Shown here piece after piece: positions 49,390-60,019 of a stretch of DNA of 64,000 nucleotides; the first letter of the stretch is position 1; every line of letters begins with the position of its first letter. Made by a program: the position numbers and the translations under genes. This DNA is from Byssochlamys sp. IMV 00236 (taxonomy: Eukaryota; Ascomycota; Eurotiomycetes; Eurotiales; Thermoascaceae), in the NCBI GenBank assembly GCA_001931875.2, contig MSJH02000818.1:186001-250000 (forward strand). The letters are read 5' to 3'. The notes beneath the pieces are model-generated. The model saw nothing but the letters and a program-made list of their open reading frames with translations. It had not been told where the DNA came from and did no database searches.

Positions 49390-50028
49390 ATGCCCCCTCA
49401 ACCCCTCCCCGACAACCCGCAACCATCCCCCGCACAACGCACCGCCGAAGCCCGCACCGCATTCACCGCCTCTCTCAACAGCGTCGGATCGAACCTCGAC
49501 GCCGAACTACGCTCTCGCGCCGCAACCCTCCACTCGAACGCCGCGGCGCTGACGAAGCAGGAAAACGAACTCCAGCGCGCGACAGCGAATCTGGCGAAGC
49601 AGAATGATCAGTGGCAGAAAGTGGCTGATCAGGCGCGCGAGGGACTGAAGGAGATTGGGGACGTGCAGAATTGGGCGGAGTTGATTGAGAGGGATTTGTT
49701 GGTTGTGGAGGAGACGTTGAGGTTGGTGGAAGAAGAGGAGGGGGGAGGAGGGAGGTATGATGATGATGGTGAAGGGGAGAATGGTAGTTATGGAGATGGG
49801 GTTTATTCAAGCAAGAAGGGGAAGGGGAAAGGGAAAGGGAAGGGGAAAGGGAAAGGGAAGGGAAAGGCGAGGATGGTGGTTGGTGAGGATGGAGAAGAGC
49901 GTGAGGAGGGTCATGAGAGGGGCACCCATGTTGGAAATGAAGAAGATGATGGGGATGTTGTGATGAGTGATAATGCGAAGCCGCAGGAAGAACCGTCGGC
50001 CAAGCAGGGCAGATGGAGGTGGTGGTAG
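49390..50028 (+). CDS. BLOC1S1: BLOC1S1 / GCN5L1-like subunit of BLOC-1
   Basis: BLOC1S1 is a small coiled-coil subunit of the BLOC-1 complex, which in fungi acts on endosomes. A single exon encodes 212 residues. Residues about 14-115 carry the family core: heptad-rich helices with LNSVGSNLDAELRSRAATLH, then ANLAKQNDQWQKVADQ and GDVQNWAELIERDLLVVEET. Unusual for the family is the long tail: an acidic Gly/Asp/Glu segment, a KGKGKGKG lysine-glycine run (about 142-158), a second acidic segment and an end in RWRWW. The usual protein is near 125-150 residues, so 60-90 residues are extra. The tail's base composition is almost pure purine. No intron is needed. Confidence 0.87.
   Translation: MPPQPLPDNPQPSPAQRTAEARTAFTASLNSVGSNLDAELRSRAATLHSNAAALTKQENELQRATANLAKQNDQWQKVADQAREGLKEIGDVQNWAELIERDLLVVEETLRLVEEEEGGGGRYDDDGEGENGSYGDGVYSSKKGKGKGKGKGKGKGKGKARMVVGEDGEEREEGHERGTHVGNEEDDGDVVMSDNAKPQEEPSAKQGRWRWW
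49812..49867 (+). repeat. Purine-only (GGGAAA)n coding repeat
   Basis: A tandem run of GGGAAA/GGGAAG hexamers inside the BLOC1S1 reading frame encodes alternating Lys and Gly. It is an in-frame coding microsatellite that could vary in length between strains without shifting the frame. Confidence 0.85.
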
Positions 50029-50487
50029 ATGGGGGAGAACCGAACGAGATGATGGGTTTCATGATAATGCTTTGGGTGGGATTATGTTCCTCTTTCTGGC
50101 TTTCTTTTCGTACCTTGTTCGGGATATATGAGTTGTTCCCCCTTCAAGCCAAACGTCTATATACTGGCTGTTAAGGCATTGGCTACTAGGTGAAGTCTTT
50201 TGTGTTCATCACGCCTTACTTATGATTGTTTCAAAGTCCTCGAAATATAGGCACTCGAGCAGGTGAACAGGAAATCAGTAGAGTAGCCAACCATATGGAA
50301 ATGAGACTATTTACAGCCTGACGTATAAAAGATACAGCTATTCAGAAACAACGACAACCAGAATGGCTTGCTTCATGATTATTTGTACTGTACTATCCAA
50401 AAATGGCGAGACACCATAAATCCAATCCGATCCCAAATTTTGTGCCCCAAGTCACAGTATCCAATCCATAATGTCACATCGTATCTA
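50029..50487. other. Convergent intergenic region between BLOC1S1 and PMS1
   Basis: It contains the 3' UTRs of two converging genes. No gene or conserved element is visible. Confidence 0.5.
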
Positions 50488-53400
50488 TCACAGTTTTTCG
50501 TCTTCCCGCTCCTCTTCGATATCCTCCTCTTCTCCATGCTCCTCGAAATATCTCTTCCATACATCAAGATCATCGCTCTCCCGGTCATCGTCCTCATCAG
50601 CTCTGTTCTCATCCCACTCATTCCACTGGCCTAAAGTCATCAGATGTCGCATGGTTGGTCGTCCGTGGGGACAGTTCCACGGCTTGTCGATCGTGCCCAT
50701 GTGCTGGACGACCTTCTCCATCTGCTTGAGCGTGAGTGGTTTTCCAATCATGATACTTGACCGACAGGCGCGCATGGCAAACATCTTCCGGACTTTGCTG
50801 GGACGTGGAGTGTAGATATCAGACGCGGGAGTTTCAGAAAGCAGCACTAGCAGTTCTTCCAAGTCGCGGACATCAAAGACAACTTCTTTGCTGAGGGGTA
50901 AGGAGACGAGCTTGCAACGACGGCCGATTGGCTCATCGCCACTGTCGTCGACCTCGATTATGAATCCGTTCTTCTCCAGTGCCCCCTGGTTCTCGATGAT
51001 GATTTCTTCTTCGACTGCAGTAAGATCAAGCGTCTTCGGACGGACAAGACGCTGGTTTTGTACTACCGTCTCTGCCTGGAGTCGCTCAAAGTTATACTTC
51101 TCGTCGGAGGCATGCTGGTCGATAATGAAGAGCTCATCTTTAGACGCGCTAGCCACAGAGGAACGTGTCGCGAGGATAAAGCCAAGGTTAAATTGGCCGG
51201 CGATGCGCATTTGAGCAAAGTCATCTTTCGACACCGTTAGTAACAGCCGTTCTTCAGCCGTGCGTNNNNNNNNNNNNNNNNNNNNCGACGGACGACAGAG
51301 TGGTCGAGGTATATGCTTTGAGGCTTTGCCGGATGGCATTTATTTGAGATTCAATCCTCGAGATTGATGAATTGATCATACCCATGAGATGAACGGTGGA
51401 GTCTCTCCGCGTGAGGCCCTTGGTCAATTTGTCGGCACGGTTGATGTTGCTTTGTGAAGGCAAGGCCGCGTTTTCTTCGGCTTCGCGAATGAGATCCTGG
51501 ACCCGCGCTTCGTCCTGCGCTTTCTTTTCCTTTTCATCGACATAATCCTCATCTGATTCAGCGGACACACCGCCGATTTCTATTTCAGCTTCATCAACAG
51601 CAGATTCATCCAACTGTGGTTGTTCCGCTTGCTCTTCGGTTTCATCAGGAATGGACCGATCTGGTTCAGGAGATGATCTAGTATCTTCCGCTCCTCCCTC
51701 TTGTTCCTCTTCTTCATATTCCTCTTCTTCCTCTTCCTGGATGTCTTCTACATCCTCCTCCTCTTCCTCCTCCTCTTCCCCCTCCTCTTCCTCCTCCTCA
51801 CCATCCGATGATGGTCCAACCTGTGTGCCAGGTGCAGCGAAGACCTTCAGACTTTGGCCGAATATATTCGGCCGCGACGGAGTATGAACCCGCCGTTTAG
51901 TCCTTGAAGCAGAGGCACCTGATGGAGAACCAGTGGCCTCCAGATATCTCTTTCTAGGTATACCGCTGCCGATAACAGAGGTGACTGTCTTGTCGCCCAC
52001 GGTGATAGTAGCAATCTCAGCCGGTTGCCGCCGGCGCCGCATCCGATCGAATGCATTCTGGATCACATTTGGCGTCTCCTGTTGAGAGCTCGCTCGAAGT
52101 GCCGGAATATGCTGTTCGTTTGGCGATGGGGGACTCGAGGGAGGTCCGTCCTCGACAAACAGTTCGTTGGTTGCCCGTGGAACGTTCTGCTGGGTTTCAT
52201 TGCCCTCAGTGCCTGTGCCGGTAGATGGGATCTCCTCCTCCTCATCTTGTGGTTCTAGAGAAATAGAATGCTCATGCATTGTCTCCTGTGTAGCTTTGAC
52301 AGCCTCACGCGACGGTGAAGCGGCTGGGACTTGCTCCGGCACGCTCACACGGCGGTCTGCTAAACCACCCAGGAAGCTCTTCATCTTAGCCTTTGCTCTA
52401 TCATGCCTTGTCTGGTCGTCCTCTGAGGAAACATCATTCGACTCCTCATTGAGAGGAGCTTCTGCCTCCGACGATCCTGTAGGGTCTCTACTGCCTTGAG
52501 TCCCAACATGGAGATGTTGATCTAGTGCTACCTGCTTTGCAGTTTGGAACCGTGCCTGAGGAACGGTCTGGTCAGCTTCTTCGAACAAGCGTACCAGAGA
52601 CGCTTTCAGCGCTTCAATAAGAGCTCCTGAATCGTGCAGCAAGATCGTCCGTTTGTCAGGAGACACATTCACATCGTAGGCATTCGTGTCCATTCGAAAG
52701 TCGGCAAATATGAACGGCGATTGGGAGACATTGAACGATTTGTAGACTTCGTTGAATGCCTTTGCTATCTGGGGCAGTCCGCATGGCCGAGAATTGACGA
52801 AGAACATCTGCCGATCCGGTGTCTGTCTGCCTTCCCCGAAGACTGGGCGTGAGATATGTCCGCGGACAAGGATCTTGTTGACGTCCTGTCCAGCTTTCCG
52901 TCTTCCTGCTGCGGAGGGCTCAAACTCGAGCTCAAGCTCCAGCGGAATCAGAGCCAAGAGAGTTTTTGCGCCATAAACATTGGCGATGTTTTCCTTCGTG
53001 GTCGGGTTCGCCTTGGTGGTGAAAACGACAACGTTCTTATTCTTGCCCACCGTATTCTTGACAGAGAATCGCACCCCAGTGCTGATACACGCGTATGCGT
53101 GCAGCAGTCCCAGAACCTTTCCATATTCCCGCTTGATATTCTTCTCCAGTTCCCGTCGCCGTACAGGTAGCTTCTGAAATAGATTCTCCACCGACACTGT
53201 GGTGCCCTTCTGCCCCGCAACGACCTGTGTCTTCTTCAACTTCCCTGAAAACTCGAAATCGAGGCGTTTCGCCTTTGGTGCTTCATCTGCCTGGGCAGTG
53301 ACGATGTGGAAATCGGAGAGTGCGCACAGTGACGAGAGCGCTTCGCCCCGGAACCCGAATGTCTGGAGGGAGGACAGGTCATCGTAGCTCGACAGCTTCG

Positions 53401-53840
53401 AAGTGTAGTGTTTGAGAGCTAGTAAATCCAATCAATAAACCAGCACCTAAAAGCAAGCTCTTCAAAATGGCAGTCCCAGTACGTACCGACATTTTCGTAG
53501 TTGTTGGGCGAAATCCCGCTTCCATTATCCTGTACCTCGATCAGGTCGAGACCGTTGTTCTTGAAACGAACCTCTGCGACCGGGGAAAAGATCCTCGTCA
53601 GTTATCACTTCATCGAGAGACTGGACGATTTAAGCGATTTCATATCATACCCACAGATGTTGCGCCTGCATCTAGGCTGTTCTCAACAAGCTCCTTGACA
53701 ACGGAACAGAGGTCGACTATTACTTGACCAGATTGGATTTGATGGATCTGTAATTCCACATGGTGTTAGATGAGGACCTGAGAAATGACTGCGCGAATGA
53801 ACCCTACCGAACGGGCTTCGATGGCCTTGATAGTGGCCAT
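50488..53840 (-). CDS. pms1: MutL-family mismatch repair protein Pms1 (human PMS2 type), interrupted by an assembly gap
   Basis: Pms1 pairs with Mlh1 to form MutL-alpha, whose endonuclease nicks DNA during mismatch repair. Four exons: 53840-53808, 53747-53651, 53573-53487 and 53418-50488. Before the gap 783 codons are readable; 258 more follow it. The GHKL ATPase domain shows [15 protein letters not shown] (Mg-binding Asn), QDNGSGI and the [11 protein letters not shown] loop. The middle is a long acidic disordered linker. The C-terminal domain has [12 protein letters not shown] (endonuclease motif, about 51085-51120), ACRSSI and CPHGRPT zinc-site motifs. The 20-N gap (51266-51285) falls between linker and C-terminal domain and leaves the two sides out of frame. 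As both sides are otherwise intact this looks like a sequencing gap, not a pseudogene. TMS1 lies upstream on the same strand. Confidence 0.94.
51266..51285. other. Assembly gap (20 N) inside pms1
   Basis: Twenty undetermined bases interrupt the last exon of pms1. The exon frame before the gap leaves one base of a codon, and the frame after needs one base to complete a codon, so the true missing length should be 1 modulo 3 if the gene is intact. Twenty is 2 modulo 3, so the run is not an exact size. Confidence 0.95.
51690..51810 (-). repeat. GAA/GAG-rich low-complexity tract in the pms1 linker
   Basis: On the plus strand it reads as repeated TCCTCT-type units; on the coding strand it encodes runs of Glu and Asp with Gly and Val interruptions. 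It is a compositionally biased coding segment in the disordered linker between ATPase and endonuclease domains. Confidence 0.8.
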
Positions 53841-54205
53841 ATTCGTTCCATCGCGCTGGATGTCGTGGTGGATCGTCGGCGCAAACGCGTGTCTCGCGCC
53901 TCAAGTGTGTAAGTAATCCAATTTTCCCGCTTTGGATGGCTCGTACCGGTCTGAACTGCATACCTCTCCGGCGAGCATGCTCAGCTACAAAAGCCTAGAG
54001 TTTTAATCTACTTAGGTCGATAATATTACCTATCCCAAAAAAACATATATTTAATGATAGAACTCCTCATATTCGATTGCAAGCAGTAGTTAAGTTAACG
54101 AGTGGTATCCTGATGATGCAATGATCCGTCGCAGGCTAGTTGGTATACATACACACATGACTCCATAAAACAAAGACAATTTGATCCAAACACGCGCAAG
54201 AGGCA
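53841..54205. promoter_or_regulatory. pms1 promoter and TMS1 3' end
   Basis: These 365 bases separate two minus-strand genes in tandem. They include the TMS1 3' UTR (AT-rich around 53990-54060) and the pms1 promoter. No recognisable element was found. Confidence 0.5.
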
Positions 54206-55808
54206 TTAGTAACCGAAACGGTCGGGCATTATGACAGGTGCAATCAATGTCCACAAGTAAATCGCATAGCAGACCCAGGCACTGATGATTTTGACCCAGC
54301 TGGCCCAGTAAGTCCGACCAACTGGGGCGAAGTCATCGTTCGCCTCCGGGTCCAGGTTCTGGGTAAGGAGAGTGGCAACCCAGGTGGTCGCAAGGAAGAA
54401 AATAACATGGAAGAGAGAGTAGTTGTACTGGGTTGATCCTCTTTCGTCATCTCTGGAATCGTAGCCGTCGTCAGACTCGTCATCGTCGTCATCTAGAGCA
54501 CTGGCAGGCAGACTACCACTCTCAACAGCGGCACGAAGAGCTTCGGCTCTCATCTCACGTCGCGAAACGGGCTGCTGAGTCACTAGTCCATGTTCGTTAT
54601 CGTCGGTACCGACACGAGTGTAGCTGTGACCACCTTTGGATCCGAGAGCAATGCCTTGAGTGGCCGCGCGCGTGGTAGTGTAAGCGATTGTCGCCATGGT
54701 GACAATCGCACCAAGGACAATAGTTGCAGTCCTCGTTCCCCGAGCACGAATGAGTGGGTTGCAGTGTCGGTCATCAGGCTCCATTGAAACTGCTGACATA
54801 GTGAGATAGGTGCAGTAAACCGTGACCATGGCCGCCTGCGCCAACCCGGCTCGCGGATTGTATTCCTGGACAACAGGCTGAATGGAAACCACGGAAATAA
54901 TCAGGAAAACAATAAGATTGACCTGCTGCAATTAGTTTGTGAACTCTGTGATAGCACTTTCGCTGGGGACTTACCGTGATCGCAGCCTGGTTCATCGAGC
55001 ATCCACTCGATGCAAAGAAGACGTACATCAGGACTGTCATGGCGATGGATGCGATATACATGCCAAGGGTCGATCCAATCAGCAGGCCACGCCAAACCCT
55101 GGACTCGTTGTCTTCGATATTCTCCAGGCACATCTCCGCCCAGCTGTGCGCGAGATCCACGAGGAGGACGAGACCAAGCAGCAGGAAGAGCATCGCGCAG
55201 ATGAAAGCGATGTAGTTGCCGTACACGAAGAAGAAAGATTCGGGAATGAAGAACGACATGACCAGAAATCCGATCCAGACAATCACTTTCGGACCCCAGT
55301 ATCCGTTCTGCAGGGCTGCTCGGCTATCTCTAGATGTCCGGACACCGAGAAGCAAGAGCGCCATGATGAGATGAAACAGCCCCAGAGCGAAGTTGATCCG
55401 ATGAACAGCCACCCAACCATAGCACTCTTTACCATCGCATCTAATCTCCATATAATCAAGGGTCATATGCTGCAGTTTCTTCAACGCCCAAGGTGTGAGC
55501 ATGATCCATGACAGGATAGAGTTGACGAGGAGGATGAACGCATAGGCGATTCTCGTCGCCATACTAGCTAGACGTTAGCGTAGTCAGACTGTATCTGGCT
55601 ATAGGATAGAACATACCTGCTCTGGAACTTCCCGCATGAACTGCATACTGCTGAGCAGGTCGCAGCGCCGCAGCACGAAGCTCCGAAACCGAGCAGCTAT
55701 CGGATGCGCGCGAGTGTCAGTAACTGCTGGATTGCAACGATGGAGAGAAAAACCTACCGTGCCGACGCCGGGAAGCGCCATAAACGGAAGAGATAGTAAA
55801 GCGCCCAT
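54206..55808 (-). CDS. TMS1: TMS1 / SERINC-family multi-pass membrane protein
   Basis: SERINC/TMS1 proteins are endomembrane and plasma-membrane proteins with about ten helices; the animal members were proposed to help incorporate serine into lipids and show lipid-scrambling activity. Four exons give 478 residues: 55808-55758, 55696-55617, 55563-54975 and 54922-54206. All close in frame. The N terminus carries the Cys-rich family signature LLGFGASCCGAATCSAVCSS, split by two introns, followed by KFQSSMATRIAY. About ten hydrophobic helices follow. A long loop near residues 360-410 is acidic (DDDDDES). The conserved C-terminal region includes YNYSLFHVIFFLATTWVATL and the protein ends DRFGY. Intron 3 has a tandem GCAGCAG acceptor; I chose the distal site, giving ITVNLIVF. 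The gene is divergent from the MFS transporter gene. Confidence 0.94.
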
Positions 55809-56253
55809 CTTGGAACGTCTCTCGGACGACTTACGCTGTGTTTGTTGTTTGATACGAAGAGGAGAAGGCGAACGTTCCAGCTTCCAGCATCCCGTGATAT
55901 CACCGAGACGCTTAGATAAGCCTGCCCAGACGGGATGTCGACGTCGTCGGAGATAACGCCGCCTGGGGATGATCTGCTTTCTGGTCACTCAGTGCTGTCC
56001 TTTCTCTTGATTCCTATCATCTTACATTGTTGTCCTTCCTTCGACTGTGTTTTTCGATTCCATACTTTCCATATCCCAACCTAATCCCGCTCCGTATCCG
56101 CATCCGCAGCATCACTCCGGGCCAGAGGTATCGGTGGAGCCGATACTGTTTGATACGCGCGTCCTGGCTAAATTATTGAAATTGGACAGCGTTGCTTTAT
56201 GATCACTGGGAAAATACAAGGTGGAAGGTGCAGCAGCACCAGTTCAATTCATT
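55809..56253. promoter_or_regulatory. Divergent promoter between TMS1 and the MFS transporter
   Basis: These 445 bases lie between diverging starts. They hold both promoters and leaders; a minus-strand frame that extends into this region is only an upstream continuation of TMS1 exon 1 without its own signature. Confidence 0.55.
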
Positions 56254-58275
56254 ATGGCTGGTTCAACGCATAAAAACAAGAGAATTATCTCCGTGGTAGC
56301 TGGAACTCTGGTTGCTCTGGCATGTGGAACAAATGTATGGGAATCAGCCTACCTATATAACATCGTGATGCAGGACGGTCACTTACATTCATCAGTATGC
56401 ATATTCAGCATGGGCGCCCCAATTCGCATCCCGAATGAAGCTATCTTCGACGCAAAGCAATCTTATCGTGAGCATCTCGACGCCTGTTATCCTTCACGAA
56501 CGTGACAGCTAATACAATACCCGTGCTCAGGGCGCTGCTGGAAATCTGGGAATGTACGCATCTGGTGTGCCATTGGGTGTCATGATTGACGGTAGAGGCC
56601 CGCGTCTTGCCATCTTCTTGGGGGCATTGGCAGTTGGAGTCGGATACTACCCGCTCCACGTAGGTCAGTATACCCGCACGTGGTGGCTTGAGGAACTGAG
56701 CTAAGATTGCAACTGCGAGTAGCATATGAAAAGGGCCAAGGGTCAATCGCAATGCCCCTACTGCTCATCTTTGCCTTCCTTACCGGCCTCGGCAGTTGTT
56801 CCGGTTTCTCGGCGGCCATAAAGACAGGTGAGTTCAGGGACACGAGTAAGGCGCGCAGAGTACTCATGCAGTTCAGTGGCCTCTAACTTTCCCGATCATC
56901 GTGGAACGGCCACCGCTTTTCCTCTGTCGGCTTTTGGGCTCAGCGCATTTTTCTGGTCCACGGTGTCGACTATTACTTTCAAGGATGATACGGGCCGGTT
57001 TCTGCTCCTTTTGGCCCTTGGAACCTCCTTGATGATCCTTCTTTCGTCCTTCTTTATCCGCATATACCCGATCCCGGGTTCTTATTCCTCACTACCAAGC
57101 CACGAGCCGGAGGCGAGACCATTGCGTCGAACGAAGTCGACCGAGAGCCGAGTACTTTATGATGCGCCGGCTGAAGCAGGTATGCAGAGTTCCGCTTTTG
57201 AACCATCGACTTCGGGTCGCGCCCGATCTCAGTCAAGATCATCCGTTCTGGGCCTTGCTCAAAACGCAGAGACGGAAGAGACCTCGTCCCTAGTTTCCAA
57301 GCTTGCGTCACATCCAGAAAATGAGTTGGACGAGGAGGAAGTACTGACATCTGTTCCTGAATTTGACACGCCGCATCCAGACGTCAGAGGTCTTGCTTTG
57401 CTTCCCAAAGTTCAATTCTGGCAATTGTTCCTTATTATGGGTCTTCTGTCCGGTATTGGGCTAATGACTATCAAGTATGTTCCACCTCTGTCCGTAACCT
57501 TGATGCAGCATTTCTAACTGATCGTTATTAGCAACATTGGCAACAGCGTAAGCAGATAGTCCGGAGTGTATCAGTGGAGTATATCTCATAATACTAACAT
57601 CCGTGTAGGTCAGGGCTCTGTGGAAGTACTACGATGATAGCGTCGACTCCAAGTTTATCATGCAACGACAGGTCATGCACGTGTCTGTACTATCTATCTG
57701 TAGTTTCCTCGGGCGTCTCCTTAGCGGTAAGCAAGCTCTGCAAAACGCGAAGTTACACCACTCTGTACTAACATCTATAATCTCCAGGCATCGGTTCTGA
57801 CCTACTGGTGAAGAAGTTGAACATGTCTCGCTTCTGGTGCCTCTTCTTCTCCGCAGTTCTCTTCACCGTAACGCAATTGGCTGGCTCATCAATCTCCGAA
57901 CCCCACGAGCTGGTTCTCATCTCCGGGGCTACGGGATTGGCGTACGGCTTCCTCTTCGGCGTCTATCCATCCCTCGTCGCACATACCTTCGGTATCAATG
58001 GCCTCACTCAGAACTGGGGGATCATGACGCTTGCTCCTGTTTTCAGCGGCAACATCTTCAACCTCCTCTATGGCGCCATTTATGACCGCCACTCGGTAGT
58101 CTCTCCCGATGGCGAGCGCGACTGCCGCGAAGGTCTGAGCTGCTACAAAGCCGCATACTACACGACTTTCTTCTCTGGCCTTGCCGGAATCGGAGTCACC
58201 CTTTGGAGTATCTGGCAGGAGAGGCGTGTGCACGGAGCACGCCTTGCAAAGCCCAGCCATGACCGTATTGCTTGA
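56254..58275 (+). CDS. mch1: Major facilitator (Mch1 / nodulin-like NFD4 group) transporter
   Basis: This MFS transporter resembles yeast Mch1, a vacuolar membrane monocarboxylate-porter homologue of unknown substrate. Eight exons give 536 residues: 56254-56334, 56396-56467, 56531-56663, 56723-56827, 56877-57474, 57532-57547, 57609-57726 and 57788-58275. Every junction closes in frame. Exon 6 is only 16 nt (NIGNS). The family signatures are the first helix ending GTNYAYSAWAPQFASR, then GAAGNLGMYASGVPLG with VMIDGRGPR after helix 2, a 90-residue polar central loop (Ser/Arg/Glu-rich, about 235-325), and WGIMTLAPVFSGNIFNLLYG near the end. About twelve helices are visible. Two short open frames suggested by unspliced sequence at the 5' end are intron artefacts. 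The weak donor GTCAGT after exon 3 is required for frame. Substrate is not predictable from the sequence. Confidence 0.91.
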
Positions 58276-60019
58276 GCTCGTCGCAGGAGCCATCAATAAT
58301 CGGCAGTGCCAACGGCTATGATTCTAGGCCTCACCCTTATCCTCCGCACCCATCCCATAAATCGAAGCATACATTATGCGGGCGGAAATTTCCTTACATC
58401 TCATGATTGCTATCTTTGCCACCCCCAACATCAACATAAACTGCCGTACGGTTATACCAGGACAGAGCCCGTATAGCTCTCACTTCACCTCACCTCATAC
58501 AGACCTCCTCATCATTATCACATCATTATCCTCGTACTCATTCCCTCTCCTTAACCTCTCGAGGGCCAATACAAAAGGAAAAGTGAGAAACAGAGTTCTC
58601 GAACAAAACAACCACATCAAAACCATCTTTTTTTGGGCCTGGTCCTTCCAATCAATATCATGGCAGCTGCATTTCCTTATAGCCATCGTCATCCTTTCTT
58701 TCCCTTATCTTTCTACCCAGCCTTTTGTGCCGTTCTCGGTTTTGCGTCACTTCGTATTTGCGGATACACAACCCGAACTAGCTTGCTTGTTTTAGGTCAT
58801 AGAATCTGGTTTCTTTTCGGGGGGGTTTTTTTTCTTTTCTTTTCTTTTCTTTCTTCTCCTTTTTTTTGTAGTTCGAGTTGGCATAATTCATACATAGTAC
58901 TCGCTCTTTCGTCCTTGTGTCTAATCTGTACATCAACAAATCCTAGTCAAAATCCACAGCAGTGGATAACAATAACCTTGTTATGTTATCTGCGGAAGGG
59001 GGGCGGAGGAGGATAATACGAATTGAAATCTACACATTTTCTTCCTTCATATAATGTTCTAGAGTCTATTTGTATTTTTGCTCTTTGTTATACAGGCAGA
59101 TTCATGAAGTAGTATTACATTTATAACTATAGCGTCAGCAGTGGCAGCGGGAGGAGCAGCTATTTTAGCGTAAGAGGAGAGTAACTAAGGGGATGGGGTC
59201 GATATAGCTAAATTGATGGGATAGAGAAGATAGACAAAAGATAATAATATATAATTTGATGTAGAAGAGGTCGGTAGATTCGGTAGATTCTACCTATTAA
59301 CATGTTAGAAGAAGGTACAATAATATGATTTTTGTTTGATTGCGGTAAAGGTGATAAGTGTAATTGGTATTTTGTGTTTTCGGCTTTCAAGGTCGTGAGA
59401 TGAGGATGAAAAGAGAAGTTTTCTTTTTTTGCCAAAAGCCCCGCGAGGAGCTGCAAAGTCGTAATAAAAAAAAGGGACTCAATGCCCGATCGAGGGGCCA
59501 AGAAGAAAAGAAGTAAGATTACCAATTCGTCCAATGCCCGTAACAACCCCTGCCTCCCATATCCTTCTATATATTCCACGGTCCCCAAGGTTTCCGGCAC
59601 CGACTTAACAAGAGATTGTTAAGCAATCCAAGACAATAACAGAAATGACACACGATGAAACTTTCACCCCTTTTTTGTTTCTTCCTCGATCGATTCGCTT
59701 TTTTTTCTTTTTCGTTTCCTTATCTTTCGCTCGTGTGATGGTCCGTAGCTCAATACGGTGGAAGACACGCGTGATTCAGAGAACCCGCACGTGGAGAGGT
59801 CCAGAGAAACAGAGAAGACCGAACGAAAATAAAGATTGAGGAATAGTGAGGTAAGAGAAGCATAAGCTATTAAGTAAACTTTGTTTCCAGCCAGCGGCAA
59901 GAGTCGTAAGGGGTATCAAAAGATCAGACGAAGTGAGACAGAAAAAGGATGTGTTTCGTTGTCGTAAGGATGAGGACTTGATACCCAGTCAAGTCGATCA
60001 ATCATCCTCTGAAAAGGAG
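58276..60019. other. Convergent intergenic region between mch1 and areB
   Basis: Both flanking genes end here. The region holds 3' UTRs and several homopolymer-rich tracts, notably a T-rich C/T run at 58818-58870 and others near 59430-59470 and 59690-59730. The sequence is AT-rich around 59200-59350. No gene is supported. Confidence 0.5.

Noticed and set aside
50488..53840. Calling pms1 a pseudogene or two genes because of the frame change
   Set aside because: The frame change coincides with the run of N; all ATPase and endonuclease motifs on both sides are intact.
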